In this document: positions 45,780-53,915 of the stretch, piece after piece | Numbering within the stretch: the stretch's first letter is position 1 | Layout: each line of letters starts with the position of its first letter | Assembly (NCBI RefSeq): GCF_000568255.1 | Contig: NZ_KK037166.1 | Span: 10,504,967 to 10,568,966, forward strand | Length of the DNA stretch: 64,000 nt | Origin: Kutzneria sp. 744 | Lineage (GTDB): Bacteria > Actinomycetota > Actinomycetes > Mycobacteriales > Pseudonocardiaceae | Reading direction: 5' to 3' | Translations under genes and position numbers: made by a program | Notes under the pieces: model-generated | Told to the model about the DNA's origin: nothing | Seen by the model: the letters and a program-made list of their open reading frames with translations, nothing else | Database searches by the model: none

Positions 45780-46493
45780 ATGGCCAGCGATCGGGATCAG
45801 GCGATTGCCACGGCGATCGGCAGGCTGGCCAGCGCCGACAACGTGCCGATCGGGATCGAGCATGTCTGCCGCGCCTGCTCGGCTGCGCTCGGCGTTGCCG
45901 GGGTGAGCCTGTGCACGATCGGCGACCTCGGGCTGGGCGAGCCGATCTATGCGACCGACGCCATCAGCGAACGCGCGATCGAACTGGAGATCACCGTCGG
46001 CATCGGTCCCGGCATGCAGGCGCTAGAGGACGGTGACGTGGTGGTGTCGACCGATCTGGCCAGCAGGGCCAGCCTGCACCAGTGGCCGGTGCTGGTCCCG
46101 ATGCTGGGCGCACTCGGCGTGCGCGCCGTGTACGCGTTCCCACTGACCACGGCCGAGGTGACGGTCGGCGTCCTCGAGCTGTACCGCGCCCACCCGGGCA
46201 TGTTGCCCATGGCCGCGCTGGTCGACGGGCAACTTTTCGCTGACTACGCCACGGCATTGCTGCTCGACAGCGACCGTGGGTGGCGTGGGAGCGATGTGGA
46301 CTACTTGCTCGCCGGTCCGTTGTCCGAACAGTGGGCACGGGTGAGTCAGGCGGTCGTTGTCGTCTCGGCCCAGCTGGGCATCGGCGTGACACAGGCGTAC
46401 CAGCGCCTGCGCGCACACGCGTTCACTGTGGACCGTCAGTTGCGGCATGTCGTCGACGACGTGCTGGAGGGCTGCATCGAGTTCACGCCGTGA
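45780..46493 (+). CDS. GAF-ANTAR antiterminator-type regulator
   Basis: A 237-residue cytosolic protein: an N-terminal GAF sensor domain (about 10-150) and a C-terminal ANTAR RNA-binding domain (VSQAVVVVSAQLGIGVTQA, YQRLRAHAFTVDRQLRHVV). ANTAR proteins bind paired hairpins in nascent RNA and prevent termination. ATG 45780 is preceded by GAGGTGAG; an in-frame GTG at 45771 overlaps that site. It follows the histidine kinase by about 200 bases. No kinase domain is attached, so the trigger would act through GAF. Confidence 0.87.
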   Translation: MASDRDQAIATAIGRLASADNVPIGIEHVCRACSAALGVAGVSLCTIGDLGLGEPIYATDAISERAIELEITVGIGPGMQALEDGDVVVSTDLASRASLHQWPVLVPMLGALGVRAVYAFPLTTAEVTVGVLELYRAHPGMLPMAALVDGQLFADYATALLLDSDRGWRGSDVDYLLAGPLSEQWARVSQAVVVVSAQLGIGVTQAYQRLRAHAFTVDRQLRHVVDDVLEGCIEFTP

Positions 46494-47107
46494 TCCCGTC
46501 GGAAGTCGATGCTTGGCGTGTTGTCGACACTGACGTCACATTGTGAGGATTCCGCGATTTGGCCCCTCACGTCAGCGATGTGGACGCGGCATGCTGGGAT
46601 TTGCCGTCCGGCAGCACGAGGCGTCACAGTCGGTGGATATCGGGCGGTGCACGTGTAGACCGACGACGCGCAGAAGGAGGTCTGACCGGCAGGTGGTCTC
46701 CCGATACCTTCATGTCATGATCGACTCACAGGGAGACCACCACCGCCGGGCGTGGTGCTCGAACACGGCAGCCGGTCCGATGCCGGTGTGGCCACCCGCC
46801 AGACCGGCTGCCGCCATCAGCATTCACCCGCCAGAGCCCGTTCGACCTCGTCGAGCCCCTCGGCAACCGCCACCCGGCCCGGGCCGGTCGGCACATCGCC
46901 CGCCTTCACCTCTCGGCCGGTGACCAGAACAACCATGGTTCCGACCGGTCAACCAGGCCGTGGTCCGACGTACGGCGCTCATGAGGGTGAATACCCTTCC
47001 CTCTTACAAATTATCGTCTGTGCGCCAGGCTCTACTTAAATTCCTTTCGAAACTGGTGGAGGTTAAGGACGGTCCGCGACGACGATTGTAAGCGCCTATG
47101 CAAAAGC
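46494..47107. other. Intergenic region between regulatory genes and the biosynthetic locus
   Basis: About 610 bases without an assigned gene. GGTGGTCTCCC (46692-46702) and GGGAGACCACC (46731-46741) form an 11-base inverted repeat with a 28-base spacer. From about 47000 the sequence is clearly more AT-rich than its surroundings, up to the stop of the threonine-synthase-like gene at 47108. This may be the left border of a transferred locus. Confidence 0.5.
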
Positions 47108-48157
47108 TTATATCGCTTGCGCATGACCGGCAACTAGATTACCGCGGGAAATGACCCGTCGACTGGCTACCCTGTTGCCAGTCAGTTCGGCCCCCACCCC
47201 CGCCCGCCCGGCCAACGTCGCGACCGCGCTCAGCAGTGCGCTGTCGGTGACCGCAACCATCGCTCCGCCAGTTCGGCGCACCGCGTCCAGCACGGCGTCG
47301 CCGATGGCCGGGCGCACCACCGCGATGCCGTCGGCCGCCGTTGCCGCGGGATTGAGCTCCGCTGGGCCGGCGGGCACACCGAACCAGGCGCGCACCAACG
47401 GCTGGCAACACTCGGCTTGTATGCCGACCAGGCGCGGTTGCCGCGCGGCGAGGCCACAGCTGACGAGTTCGGCGAAGCCCTTGGCGAGCGCCACCAACGT
47501 GGGACCATCACCGACCGGGACGATCATCGCGTCCGGGAGCCGGCGGCCGAGCTGTTCCCATACCTCGAACGCCACCGTCTTTTTCGCCTCGATGGTGAAC
47601 GGGTTGGCGCCGGTGTTGCGGTCGAGCCAGTCGAATGCGCCCGCGGCGGCCCGGGAGAGGTCGACGGCGGCCGCGTAACCCTCGGGCACCCGGAAGACCC
47701 ACGCGCCGGCCTGCGCCATGAGCGCGAGCTTCTCCGGTCGGCAGTCGGTGGACACGAAGATGATGGCCCGCATCCCGGCGGCCGCGGCGCCGAAGGCGGT
47801 GGCCACGGCCGCGTTGCCGGTGGAGGCGGTCGTGATCGTGCCCACCCCGCGCCGCAGCCCGTCCTCGATCACGAGTGCGGTTGCACGGTCCTTGTTGGAC
47901 GCACTCGGGTTCCGCGTCTCGTCTTTGATCCACAGGTGCGGCGTGCCCAATGTCTTTCTGAGAGCCGGCACGGGCAGCAGCGGCGTGCCGCCGACCGGCA
48001 TCGGGTACCGCACCGGACCGTCGGGAACCGGCAGCAGCTCCCGGTATCGCCACATGGTGAACGATGCCGGGCGTTCCTTCGCTATCACCGCGGAGCCGTA
48101 GTCGTATTGCAGCCACTCACACCCCGCTTGGTCGACCGACCCGATCACGCTACCCAC
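47108..48157 (-). CDS. Threonine-synthase-like PLP enzyme of the biosynthetic locus
   Basis: A 349-residue fold-type II PLP enzyme related to threonine synthase. The PLP lysine is in NPSASNKDRATALV, and the glycine-rich phosphate loop is TASTGNAAVATAFG. Threonine synthases form Thr from O-phosphohomoserine; in natural-product loci relatives make other beta- or gamma-substituted amino acids. I chose GTG 48157, which has GGAGGA eight bases upstream, instead of GTG 48172. It is the last gene of the left-running operon. A role in supplying a second unusual amino acid is inferred. Confidence 0.82.
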   Translation of the reverse strand: MGSVIGSVDQAGCEWLQYDYGSAVIAKERPASFTMWRYRELLPVPDGPVRYPMPVGGTPLLPVPALRKTLGTPHLWIKDETRNPSASNKDRATALVIEDGLRRGVGTITTASTGNAAVATAFGAAAAGMRAIIFVSTDCRPEKLALMAQAGAWVFRVPEGYAAAVDLSRAAAGAFDWLDRNTGANPFTIEAKKTVAFEVWEQLGRRLPDAMIVPVGDGPTLVALAKGFAELVSCGLAARQPRLVGIQAECCQPLVRAWFGVPAGPAELNPAATAADGIAVVRPAIGDAVLDAVRRTGGAMVAVTDSALLSAVATLAGRAGVGAELTGNRVASRRVISRGNLVAGHAQAI

Positions 48158-48175
48158 GTGGCCGTCCTCCACACG

Positions 48176-49162
48176 TCATGCCGACCGCGAACCCGCGGTC
48201 AGCTCGTCAGAACCGAGCACGTCGTCGCCGTAGAGATCCTGCAGCCAATTGGTCTGGTAGACGGTGTCGAGGTAGCGCTCACCGAGATCCGGTGCGATGG
48301 CCACCGCGGTGAGTCCGCACGCGTCGTACCGGGACAGCCATTCCGTGGCGCCGCTGACCACCGTGCCGGTGGAACCGCCGAACAGGAATCCGTTTCTGGC
48401 CAGGCGATGACAGGCGCGGATGGTGTCCGCCTCCTCGACGTGCACCACATCATCCACATAGGACTGGTCGAGCAGCGGCGGGCGGACGCTCGTGCCCAGA
48501 CCGGGAATCATTCTGCGGGCCGGTGCACCGCCGAAGGTCACCGATCCGACGCTGTCCACCGCGACGACTCGCACCCGTCGGCGCCACTGCCGGAAGTAGC
48601 GCGCGCAGCCCATCAGGGTCCCCGTGGTGCCCGCGCCGACGAACAGCACGTCCAGCCCGGGGAACTGGCGGGCGATCGCCGGCGCCGTCCTGCGGTAGTG
48701 CGCTGTCCAGTTGCCCGGATTGGCGTACTGGTCGAGCCACACGTACCGGTCGTCGGAGGCGCACAGCGCGCGGACATGGGCGATCCGCGCGCCGAGGAAA
48801 CCGCCGACGGCATCCGGCTCAGTGATGACGTGAACCTGGCTGCCCAATGCCTCCATCATGCGTCTGGTCGACAGGTTGCACCGGGAGTCGGTCACGCACA
48901 GGAACCGGTAACCCTTGCTCGCCGCGATCATGCTCAGCGCGACGCCCAGGTTGCCGGACGAGGACTCGACCAGGACCGAGCCGGGCCGCAGGAGTCCGTC
49001 CCGCTCGGCGGCCGCCACCATCTCGGTCGCCGCCTTCAACTTGATCGAGCCGGCGAAGTTGAAGCCCTCGCACTTCAGGTAGAGCGAACGCTCGACGATC
49101 GACCGAAGGTCGACGTAGAGGCTCTCCTCGTTGAAGTCCTCGGGAACGGATATGACTGACAC
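48176..49162 (-). CDS. sbnA: SbnA-like N-(2-amino-2-carboxyethyl)-glutamate synthase
   Basis: A 328-residue fold-type II PLP enzyme. Staphylococcal SbnA joins O-phosphoserine and glutamate as the first step to L-2,3-diaminopropionate. Landmarks are the PLP lysine region FNFAGSIKLKAATEM, the substrate loop VESSSGNLGVALSMI, FVGAGTTGTLMGCARYF and the C-terminal FLFGGSTGTVVSG. GTG 49162 has GAGGGGG six bases upstream; the longer frame to 49222 lacks a site. It lies directly after the SbnB-like gene. The assignment as SbnA rather than cysteine synthase depends mainly on this pairing. Confidence 0.85.
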   Translation of the reverse strand: MSVISVPEDFNEESLYVDLRSIVERSLYLKCEGFNFAGSIKLKAATEMVAAAERDGLLRPGSVLVESSSGNLGVALSMIAASKGYRFLCVTDSRCNLSTRRMMEALGSQVHVITEPDAVGGFLGARIAHVRALCASDDRYVWLDQYANPGNWTAHYRRTAPAIARQFPGLDVLFVGAGTTGTLMGCARYFRQWRRRVRVVAVDSVGSVTFGGAPARRMIPGLGTSVRPPLLDQSYVDDVVHVEEADTIRACHRLARNGFLFGGSTGTVVSGATEWLSRYDACGLTAVAIAPDLGERYLDTVYQTNWLQDLYGDDVLGSDELTAGSRSA

Positions 49163-49199
49163 TTGTGACCCCCTCGTCCGCGGCCCGTGAACCGGCCGC

Positions 49200-50255
49200 T
49201 CATCCATACCGACGCAGTTCATGGAAGAAGTCGTCGACGACGTGCAACTCGCCGCAGCGGTGCACCTCGTCGTAGACGTGCTTGCCCACCGCCAGGTCGA
49301 GCACGCCGAGACCGAAGGGCGAGAACACCAAAGGCCGATCCGCCGGTGTCGCCACCCGGCCGGCCATCACGTCGTCCAACGTGCCGTGCAGGAAGTCCCG
49401 GTTGCCGGTGAGCTGTTCGGCCAGGTGCGGTGAGGTGTCGGCCTTCAGACAGTGGTCGACGTCGTCGACGATGTTGGCCGAGGCGAGCACGATCTCCGGC
49501 GCGAGGTCGCGCAGCGACACGTGCAGCACCAACGGATTGTGGTCGAACCACGACGGGTCGCCGACATGCGGCCGACCGGCGATGGTCGCGAAGACCACCA
49601 GGTCGCTGGCGCGGATCAACTGCTCGGCGTCGGGGTGCACGGTGATCCGGCTCGTGGCGCCCGACCGCTCCAGGTGGCTTCGGAAACCGGCCGCACTGTC
49701 CGCGGACAGGTCGTGCACGCCGATCTCGTCGAAGGACCAGCCGGTGGCCGCCAGGTAGGTGTGGATGTAGCGGGCGATCAGGCCCGTCCCGAAGAACCCG
49801 ACGCGCGTCGGGCGCCCGCGGCCGCGGCTGAGCCAGTCGGCCGCCGACGCCGCCAACGCGGCCGTCCTGGTGGCGCTGATGATCGAGCCTTCCAGACAGG
49901 CGAACGGGTAGCCCGTGTCGTGGTCGTTGAGGATCAGCACGGCCGAGGCCCTCGGAAGTCCGGCCGCCACGTTCTCCGGAAAACTGGAGATCCACTTCAG
50001 ACCGTCCACCCCTGCCCGCCCGCCGATCGAGGCGGGCAGGGCGATGATCCGGGAGCACGGGCGGTCGGGGAAGCGGAGGAAGTAGGACGGCGGGTTCACC
50101 GAATCACCGGCGCTGTGCAACCGGTACGAGTCCTCGACCAACTCCACGATCTGCTTCTCGCGTCCCTGCAGCACGTGTCGGACCTGGGCGCCGGAGATCA
50201 CCGCAAATGACGGTACGGGGCTGGATTCCGTTGCTGTGGGACGAACGGGGTTCAT
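49200..50255 (-). CDS. sbnB: SbnB-like dehydrogenase (ornithine cyclodeaminase family)
   Basis: A 351-residue NAD-dependent enzyme. SbnB oxidatively splits the SbnA product to L-2,3-diaminopropionate, 2-oxoglutarate and ammonia-equivalents. Family features are GVDGLKWISSFPENV, EGSIISATRTAALAASAAD, the dinucleotide motif VGFFGTGLIARYI near residue 160, and HVSLRDLAPEIVLASANIVD. ATG 50255 overlaps the stop of the oxygenase gene (ATGA). Together with the SbnA-like gene this is a strong marker of Dap supply. Confidence 0.9.
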   Translation of the reverse strand: MNPVRPTATESSPVPSFAVISGAQVRHVLQGREKQIVELVEDSYRLHSAGDSVNPPSYFLRFPDRPCSRIIALPASIGGRAGVDGLKWISSFPENVAAGLPRASAVLILNDHDTGYPFACLEGSIISATRTAALAASAADWLSRGRGRPTRVGFFGTGLIARYIHTYLAATGWSFDEIGVHDLSADSAAGFRSHLERSGATSRITVHPDAEQLIRASDLVVFATIAGRPHVGDPSWFDHNPLVLHVSLRDLAPEIVLASANIVDDVDHCLKADTSPHLAEQLTGNRDFLHGTLDDVMAGRVATPADRPLVFSPFGLGVLDLAVGKHVYDEVHRCGELHVVDDFFHELRRYG

Positions 50256-51253
50256 CCGGCGGTCACCTCGACCGTCGGTGAGCAGTCGGCCAGCCGCACC
50301 GCGTCGGCCATCGCCGCGAGCACTTCGCGGGATCCCTCGAAGGGCTCCCTGCCGTGCGCGGTGCGGATGTTGTCGACGAGCAGCAGGTCGCCGGCCTGCC
50401 ACGACTCGCGTACGGTGTTGTCCTGGTAGACCTCGTTGAGCAGCTGGACGACGTCCTCGCCGATCGGGTCGCCGTCGCCGAAGCTGGTGTTGAACGGCAT
50501 CGCGTCGGCGCCGTAGACGTCGACCAGGTACTCGCGCACCTCGGGGGCCAGCGTCCACTCGTTGAGGAATGCGATCTGGTTGAACCAGCAGCGCCGGCCG
50601 GTGACCGGGTGATGCACGATGGCGCTGCGGCGCTGCCGGGTGCGTAGTCCACCGTCTGGTCGCCACTCGAACTCGATCGCGTTGGCGCGGCAGTAGTTCT
50701 CGACGGCCGCGCGGTCGTCGGTGCCGAAGGCCTGCGCCAGGGACGCGCCGATCTCGTCATTGTAGTTGCGGGTGAGCAGCCAGCCCTCCCCCTCGAACCG
50801 CTCGACCAGCTCGGTGGGCAGCGCGTCGAGCACGATCGGTGAGTCGGCCATCGCGGTCGCCCCGCCGACGGCCGGCGCGCGCAGGCACGCGAACAGCACC
50901 AGGCCGGGGAAGTCCAGCGTGTAGCTCATTTCGTGGTGCATGCACATCTGCTGGTTCGGCGGCCACTTCGATGCCGAGTACACGCCGTCGGAGTAGGGCC
51001 GCCGCGGCGCGAAGGACTCCCGCTCGGTCATCAGGCCGGTGGCCATGCGCCGAAAGACGGCGCCGATCTCGGCCTCGTCGCGCAGTGAAAGGCCGCGGAC
51101 CAGGACCGAACCGTGCTCGGCGACGGTGGCGCGCAGCGCGTTCCGATGCTCGGCCGTCCAGTTCGGGGCGTCGCCGATGGCCTCGGCGCGCAGTATCGGT
51201 GGTTTGCCGGGCTGTAGGTCGACGTCGAGCAGCGCTGCCGGTGACGAGGACAT
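50252..51253 (-). CDS. SyrP/TauD-type Fe(II)/2-oxoglutarate oxygenase
   Basis: A 333-residue non-heme iron oxygenase. The metal site is His and Glu in MCMHHEMSYTLDFPG (about residues 105-110) and the distal His in NIRTAHGREPFEG, followed by the Arg that binds 2-oxoglutarate. The HxE form and the FNQIAFLNEW segment are typical of the SyrP/AsnO subgroup, which hydroxylates amino acids, often on carrier proteins, and includes the dapdiamide epoxidase DdaC. Its likely substrate here is Dap or the carrier-bound product. ATG 51253 follows AAGGGAA. The 133-base gap before it contains a hairpin. Confidence 0.87.
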   Translation of the reverse strand: MSSSPAALLDVDLQPGKPPILRAEAIGDAPNWTAEHRNALRATVAEHGSVLVRGLSLRDEAEIGAVFRRMATGLMTERESFAPRRPYSDGVYSASKWPPNQQMCMHHEMSYTLDFPGLVLFACLRAPAVGGATAMADSPIVLDALPTELVERFEGEGWLLTRNYNDEIGASLAQAFGTDDRAAVENYCRANAIEFEWRPDGGLRTRQRRSAIVHHPVTGRRCWFNQIAFLNEWTLAPEVREYLVDVYGADAMPFNTSFGDGDPIGEDVVQLLNEVYQDNTVRESWQAGDLLLVDNIRTAHGREPFEGSREVLAAMADAVRLADCSPTVEVTAG

Positions 51254-51317
51254 CTCGGGTTCCCTTCGGTTGCTGTGCTTTTGCCGCGCGTGCCGCGCGG
51301 GGCTCGGGCCCTTCGGG

Positions 51318-51358
51318 GCCGGTGCCTTCGCTTGCCGGCAACCGCTCCAGGCACCGGC
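51318..51358 (-). promoter_or_regulatory. Hairpin in the gap between the A-T protein and oxygenase genes
   Basis: GCCGGTGCC (51318-51326) and GGCACCGGC (51350-51358) pair over 9 bases with a 23-base spacer. Within an otherwise tightly packed operon this may act as a partial terminator or processing site that lowers downstream expression. Function is inferred. Confidence 0.4.
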
Positions 51359-51386
51359 GGGGCCTCTCGGATCTAGGGGTTGGTGT

Positions 51387-53894
51387 TCACGAGGAAGCCA
51401 GCGGGACGGCCTGCGCCGCCTCGGTCGGACGGTGCGCGGTGGACCTGCCGTCGACCAGTCCGGCCAGATCGGCGAGGATCGGGTGCCGGCTGAGGTCAGC
51501 GGGGGACACCGCGCGGTCGAGGGCGATCGCCAGCTTCACCGCCGACAGCGACGTGCCGCCCCGGTCGAAGAAGTGGTCCCACCGGCCGATCTGGTCGGCG
51601 TGCACACCGAGCACCTCCGACCATGCGGCCGCCAGCCGCTGCTCGGTCCGCGTGCTCGGCGCCTGGGGTTTCCGCTCTGTGTCGTCGTCGCCGGCGAGTG
51701 CCGTCAGCGTCGTTCTGTCGATCTTGCCGTTGGGGGTCAGCGGCAGATTTTCCCGCCAGTGGAAGGCCGACGGGACCATGTACCCGGGCAGCGATTCCGT
51801 CATCCGGTCCCGCAGGACGTCGGCCGCCAGCGGCCGCCGCCCGGAGTAGAAGGCCACCAGGCGCCTGCTCCGGTCCGACGGCTGCGCGACCACCACCGCG
51901 CCGTCCCGGACACCGGGCACCCGCGACAGGGCGTTCTCGACCTCGCCGATCTCGATCCGGAAACCGGAGATCTTGACCTGGTTGTCCCTGCGGCCGAGGA
52001 ACTCCAGCTTTCCGTCGGCCAGCCAGCGGCCGTAGTCGCCACTGCGACAGACGCGCCGGCCCGGGCGATGCGGGTCGGCCATGAAGACCCCGCGGCTGCG
52101 CTCGGGATCGTTGACATACCCGCGGCCGACGCAGACCCCGGAGAAGACGATCACGCCGGGCGCGCCCAGCGGCACCGGTGACAGGTGTTCGTCGACGACG
52201 TGGACACCGACGTTGTCGATGGGACGACCGAGCGGGACCTGGTCCCGGTCCGGTGCCCGGTCCATGACCTCGTGGACGGCGTCGTCCGAGGTCTCGGTCA
52301 GCCCGTACGTGTTGACCAGCTTGATCCCGGGCTGCGCGGCGAACCAGCGGCGCACGAGTTCCATCTTCAGGAAGTCACCGGTGGGCGACACCGTATGCAG
52401 GTCCGGCAGTTCACGAGGGTGCTGCTCCAGATAGGACAGTACGATGTCCAGATAGGACGGCACGACCTGGAGCACGGCGGCCCGGCCGTCGACGATCGTG
52501 TCGACGAACCGCTCGACGTCCAGGATCACCTCCTGCTCGACCAGCAGGGTCCGCCCGCCGACCAGAAGCGCGGCGACCAGTTGCCACACCGAGATGTCGA
52601 AGCACTGGGGTCCGGTCTGGGGGACGACCGCACCCTCGCCGATCTCCAGATCGGCGATCTTGGCGTGGATGTGGTTGAGCATGCCCGCGTGCTCGCACAT
52701 CACACCCTTGGGCGTGCCCGTGGAGCCCGAGGTGAACAGGACGTAGGCGAGCTGGTCCGCCGCGACGCTGACGCCGAGATCGCCGCCGGCGTGATCCTCC
52801 TCGTACGCCGTGTCGATGTGGAGTTTCCGAACGCCGGGCAGGGTGTCGAGGGCCGCGTCGAGCGTGGTGGTGCTGCCGCGTTCGGTCAGCACGAGGCCGC
52901 ACTCGGCAAGGGAGAGCGCGGTCGCGATGCGACCGGCCGGGAAACGCGGCTCGATGGGCAGGTACACGCCGCCGGCCTTGAAGATCGCGATGACGGCGGC
53001 CATCCAGTCCAGGTTGCGTTCGGTCACCACCGCGACGACGCCCTCACGGCGCAGGCCGCGCGCCAGCAGGGCGCGTCCCAGCCGGTTGGCACGGGCATTG
53101 AGCTGCCGGTAGGTCCACTGCCGGTCGCCGTGCACGGCCGCGATCGCGTCGGGGTGCATCCGCACCCGCTGCTCGAATAGCTCGTGCACGCGGCGGTTGG
53201 GCAGGTCCCGGCGAGTCCCGGCGAGCCCGTCGAGTTGGAAGCGGAGTTCCTCGGCGGACAGCAGGCTCTGCCGGCGGTGCTCGGCGTCCGGATCGGCGGC
53301 GAGCAGCGCGAGTGCGCGGTGGTGGTAGCCGGCGATTCTGGCGGCGTGGTCGGCGTCGAGCACGTCGGTCCGGTACCGCAGCCGCAGCTCGAGTTGACCG
53401 CCGCACCGCGAGATTCCCACCCACAGCACGGTTTCCTCGGCGAGATCACCGCCGATGCCGGCCGGATCGAACACCACCTCGAACGGCGGCCCGGCCACGC
53501 CCAACTCGCGACCGAGCTCGTCGACCGGAAAGTCGCTGTGCGACAGCAGTTCCGACTCGACGCGATGGACGTCACGCACCACGGCCCGCCACGAGTCGGG
53601 CTCGGTCGTCAGCCGGCAGGGCAGCGGTCGGCCGCCCGTCGTGGGGACGTGGCCGGTCACGACCTCGCGTTCGCCGGACAGCGCGGAAAGCACCTTGGCG
53701 TGAGCCGCCAGCAACGCCGATTCCAACGACACTGCCCACTCGTCCGCCAGCCGGCACAACGCAGTCGTGACGTCGTCGGGAACAACCGAGCCATGCGCGG
53801 CAACCCCCGGCGTCGGATCGAGGGTCCACCGCGGAATCGTGGTGGATCCGCCGGCGCGGAGCACACCGCGCCAGAACTCCGCTGACGTGTCCAT
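51387..53894 (-). CDS. NRPS adenylation-carrier protein with half condensation domain
   Basis: An 835-residue NRPS module. Residues 1-225 resemble the C-terminal half of a condensation domain (FEVVFDPAG, RYRTDVLDADHAARIAGYHH) without HHxxxDG, so it cannot condense. The adenylation domain (about 235-735) is complete: A3 YVLFTSGSTGTPKGV, A4 FDISVWQ, A5 NTYGLTE, A7 CRSGDYGRW, A8 GFRIEIGEVENAL, A10 Lys in PNGKIDR (about 724). The carrier domain follows, with Ser782 in FFDRGGTSLSAVKL. No thioesterase or epimerase is present. GAGGAGG precedes ATG 53894 by six bases. It presumably activates Dap or a derivative; the binding-pocket code was not assigned. Confidence 0.93.
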   Translation of the reverse strand: MDTSAEFWRGVLRAGGSTTIPRWTLDPTPGVAAHGSVVPDDVTTALCRLADEWAVSLESALLAAHAKVLSALSGEREVVTGHVPTTGGRPLPCRLTTEPDSWRAVVRDVHRVESELLSHSDFPVDELGRELGVAGPPFEVVFDPAGIGGDLAEETVLWVGISRCGGQLELRLRYRTDVLDADHAARIAGYHHRALALLAADPDAEHRRQSLLSAEELRFQLDGLAGTRRDLPNRRVHELFEQRVRMHPDAIAAVHGDRQWTYRQLNARANRLGRALLARGLRREGVVAVVTERNLDWMAAVIAIFKAGGVYLPIEPRFPAGRIATALSLAECGLVLTERGSTTTLDAALDTLPGVRKLHIDTAYEEDHAGGDLGVSVAADQLAYVLFTSGSTGTPKGVMCEHAGMLNHIHAKIADLEIGEGAVVPQTGPQCFDISVWQLVAALLVGGRTLLVEQEVILDVERFVDTIVDGRAAVLQVVPSYLDIVLSYLEQHPRELPDLHTVSPTGDFLKMELVRRWFAAQPGIKLVNTYGLTETSDDAVHEVMDRAPDRDQVPLGRPIDNVGVHVVDEHLSPVPLGAPGVIVFSGVCVGRGYVNDPERSRGVFMADPHRPGRRVCRSGDYGRWLADGKLEFLGRRDNQVKISGFRIEIGEVENALSRVPGVRDGAVVVAQPSDRSRRLVAFYSGRRPLAADVLRDRMTESLPGYMVPSAFHWRENLPLTPNGKIDRTTLTALAGDDDTERKPQAPSTRTEQRLAAAWSEVLGVHADQIGRWDHFFDRGGTSLSAVKLAIALDRAVSPADLSRHPILADLAGLVDGRSTAHRPTEAAQAVPLASS

Positions 53895-53915
53895 CGAGTT
53901 CCTCCTCAGCTGGTG

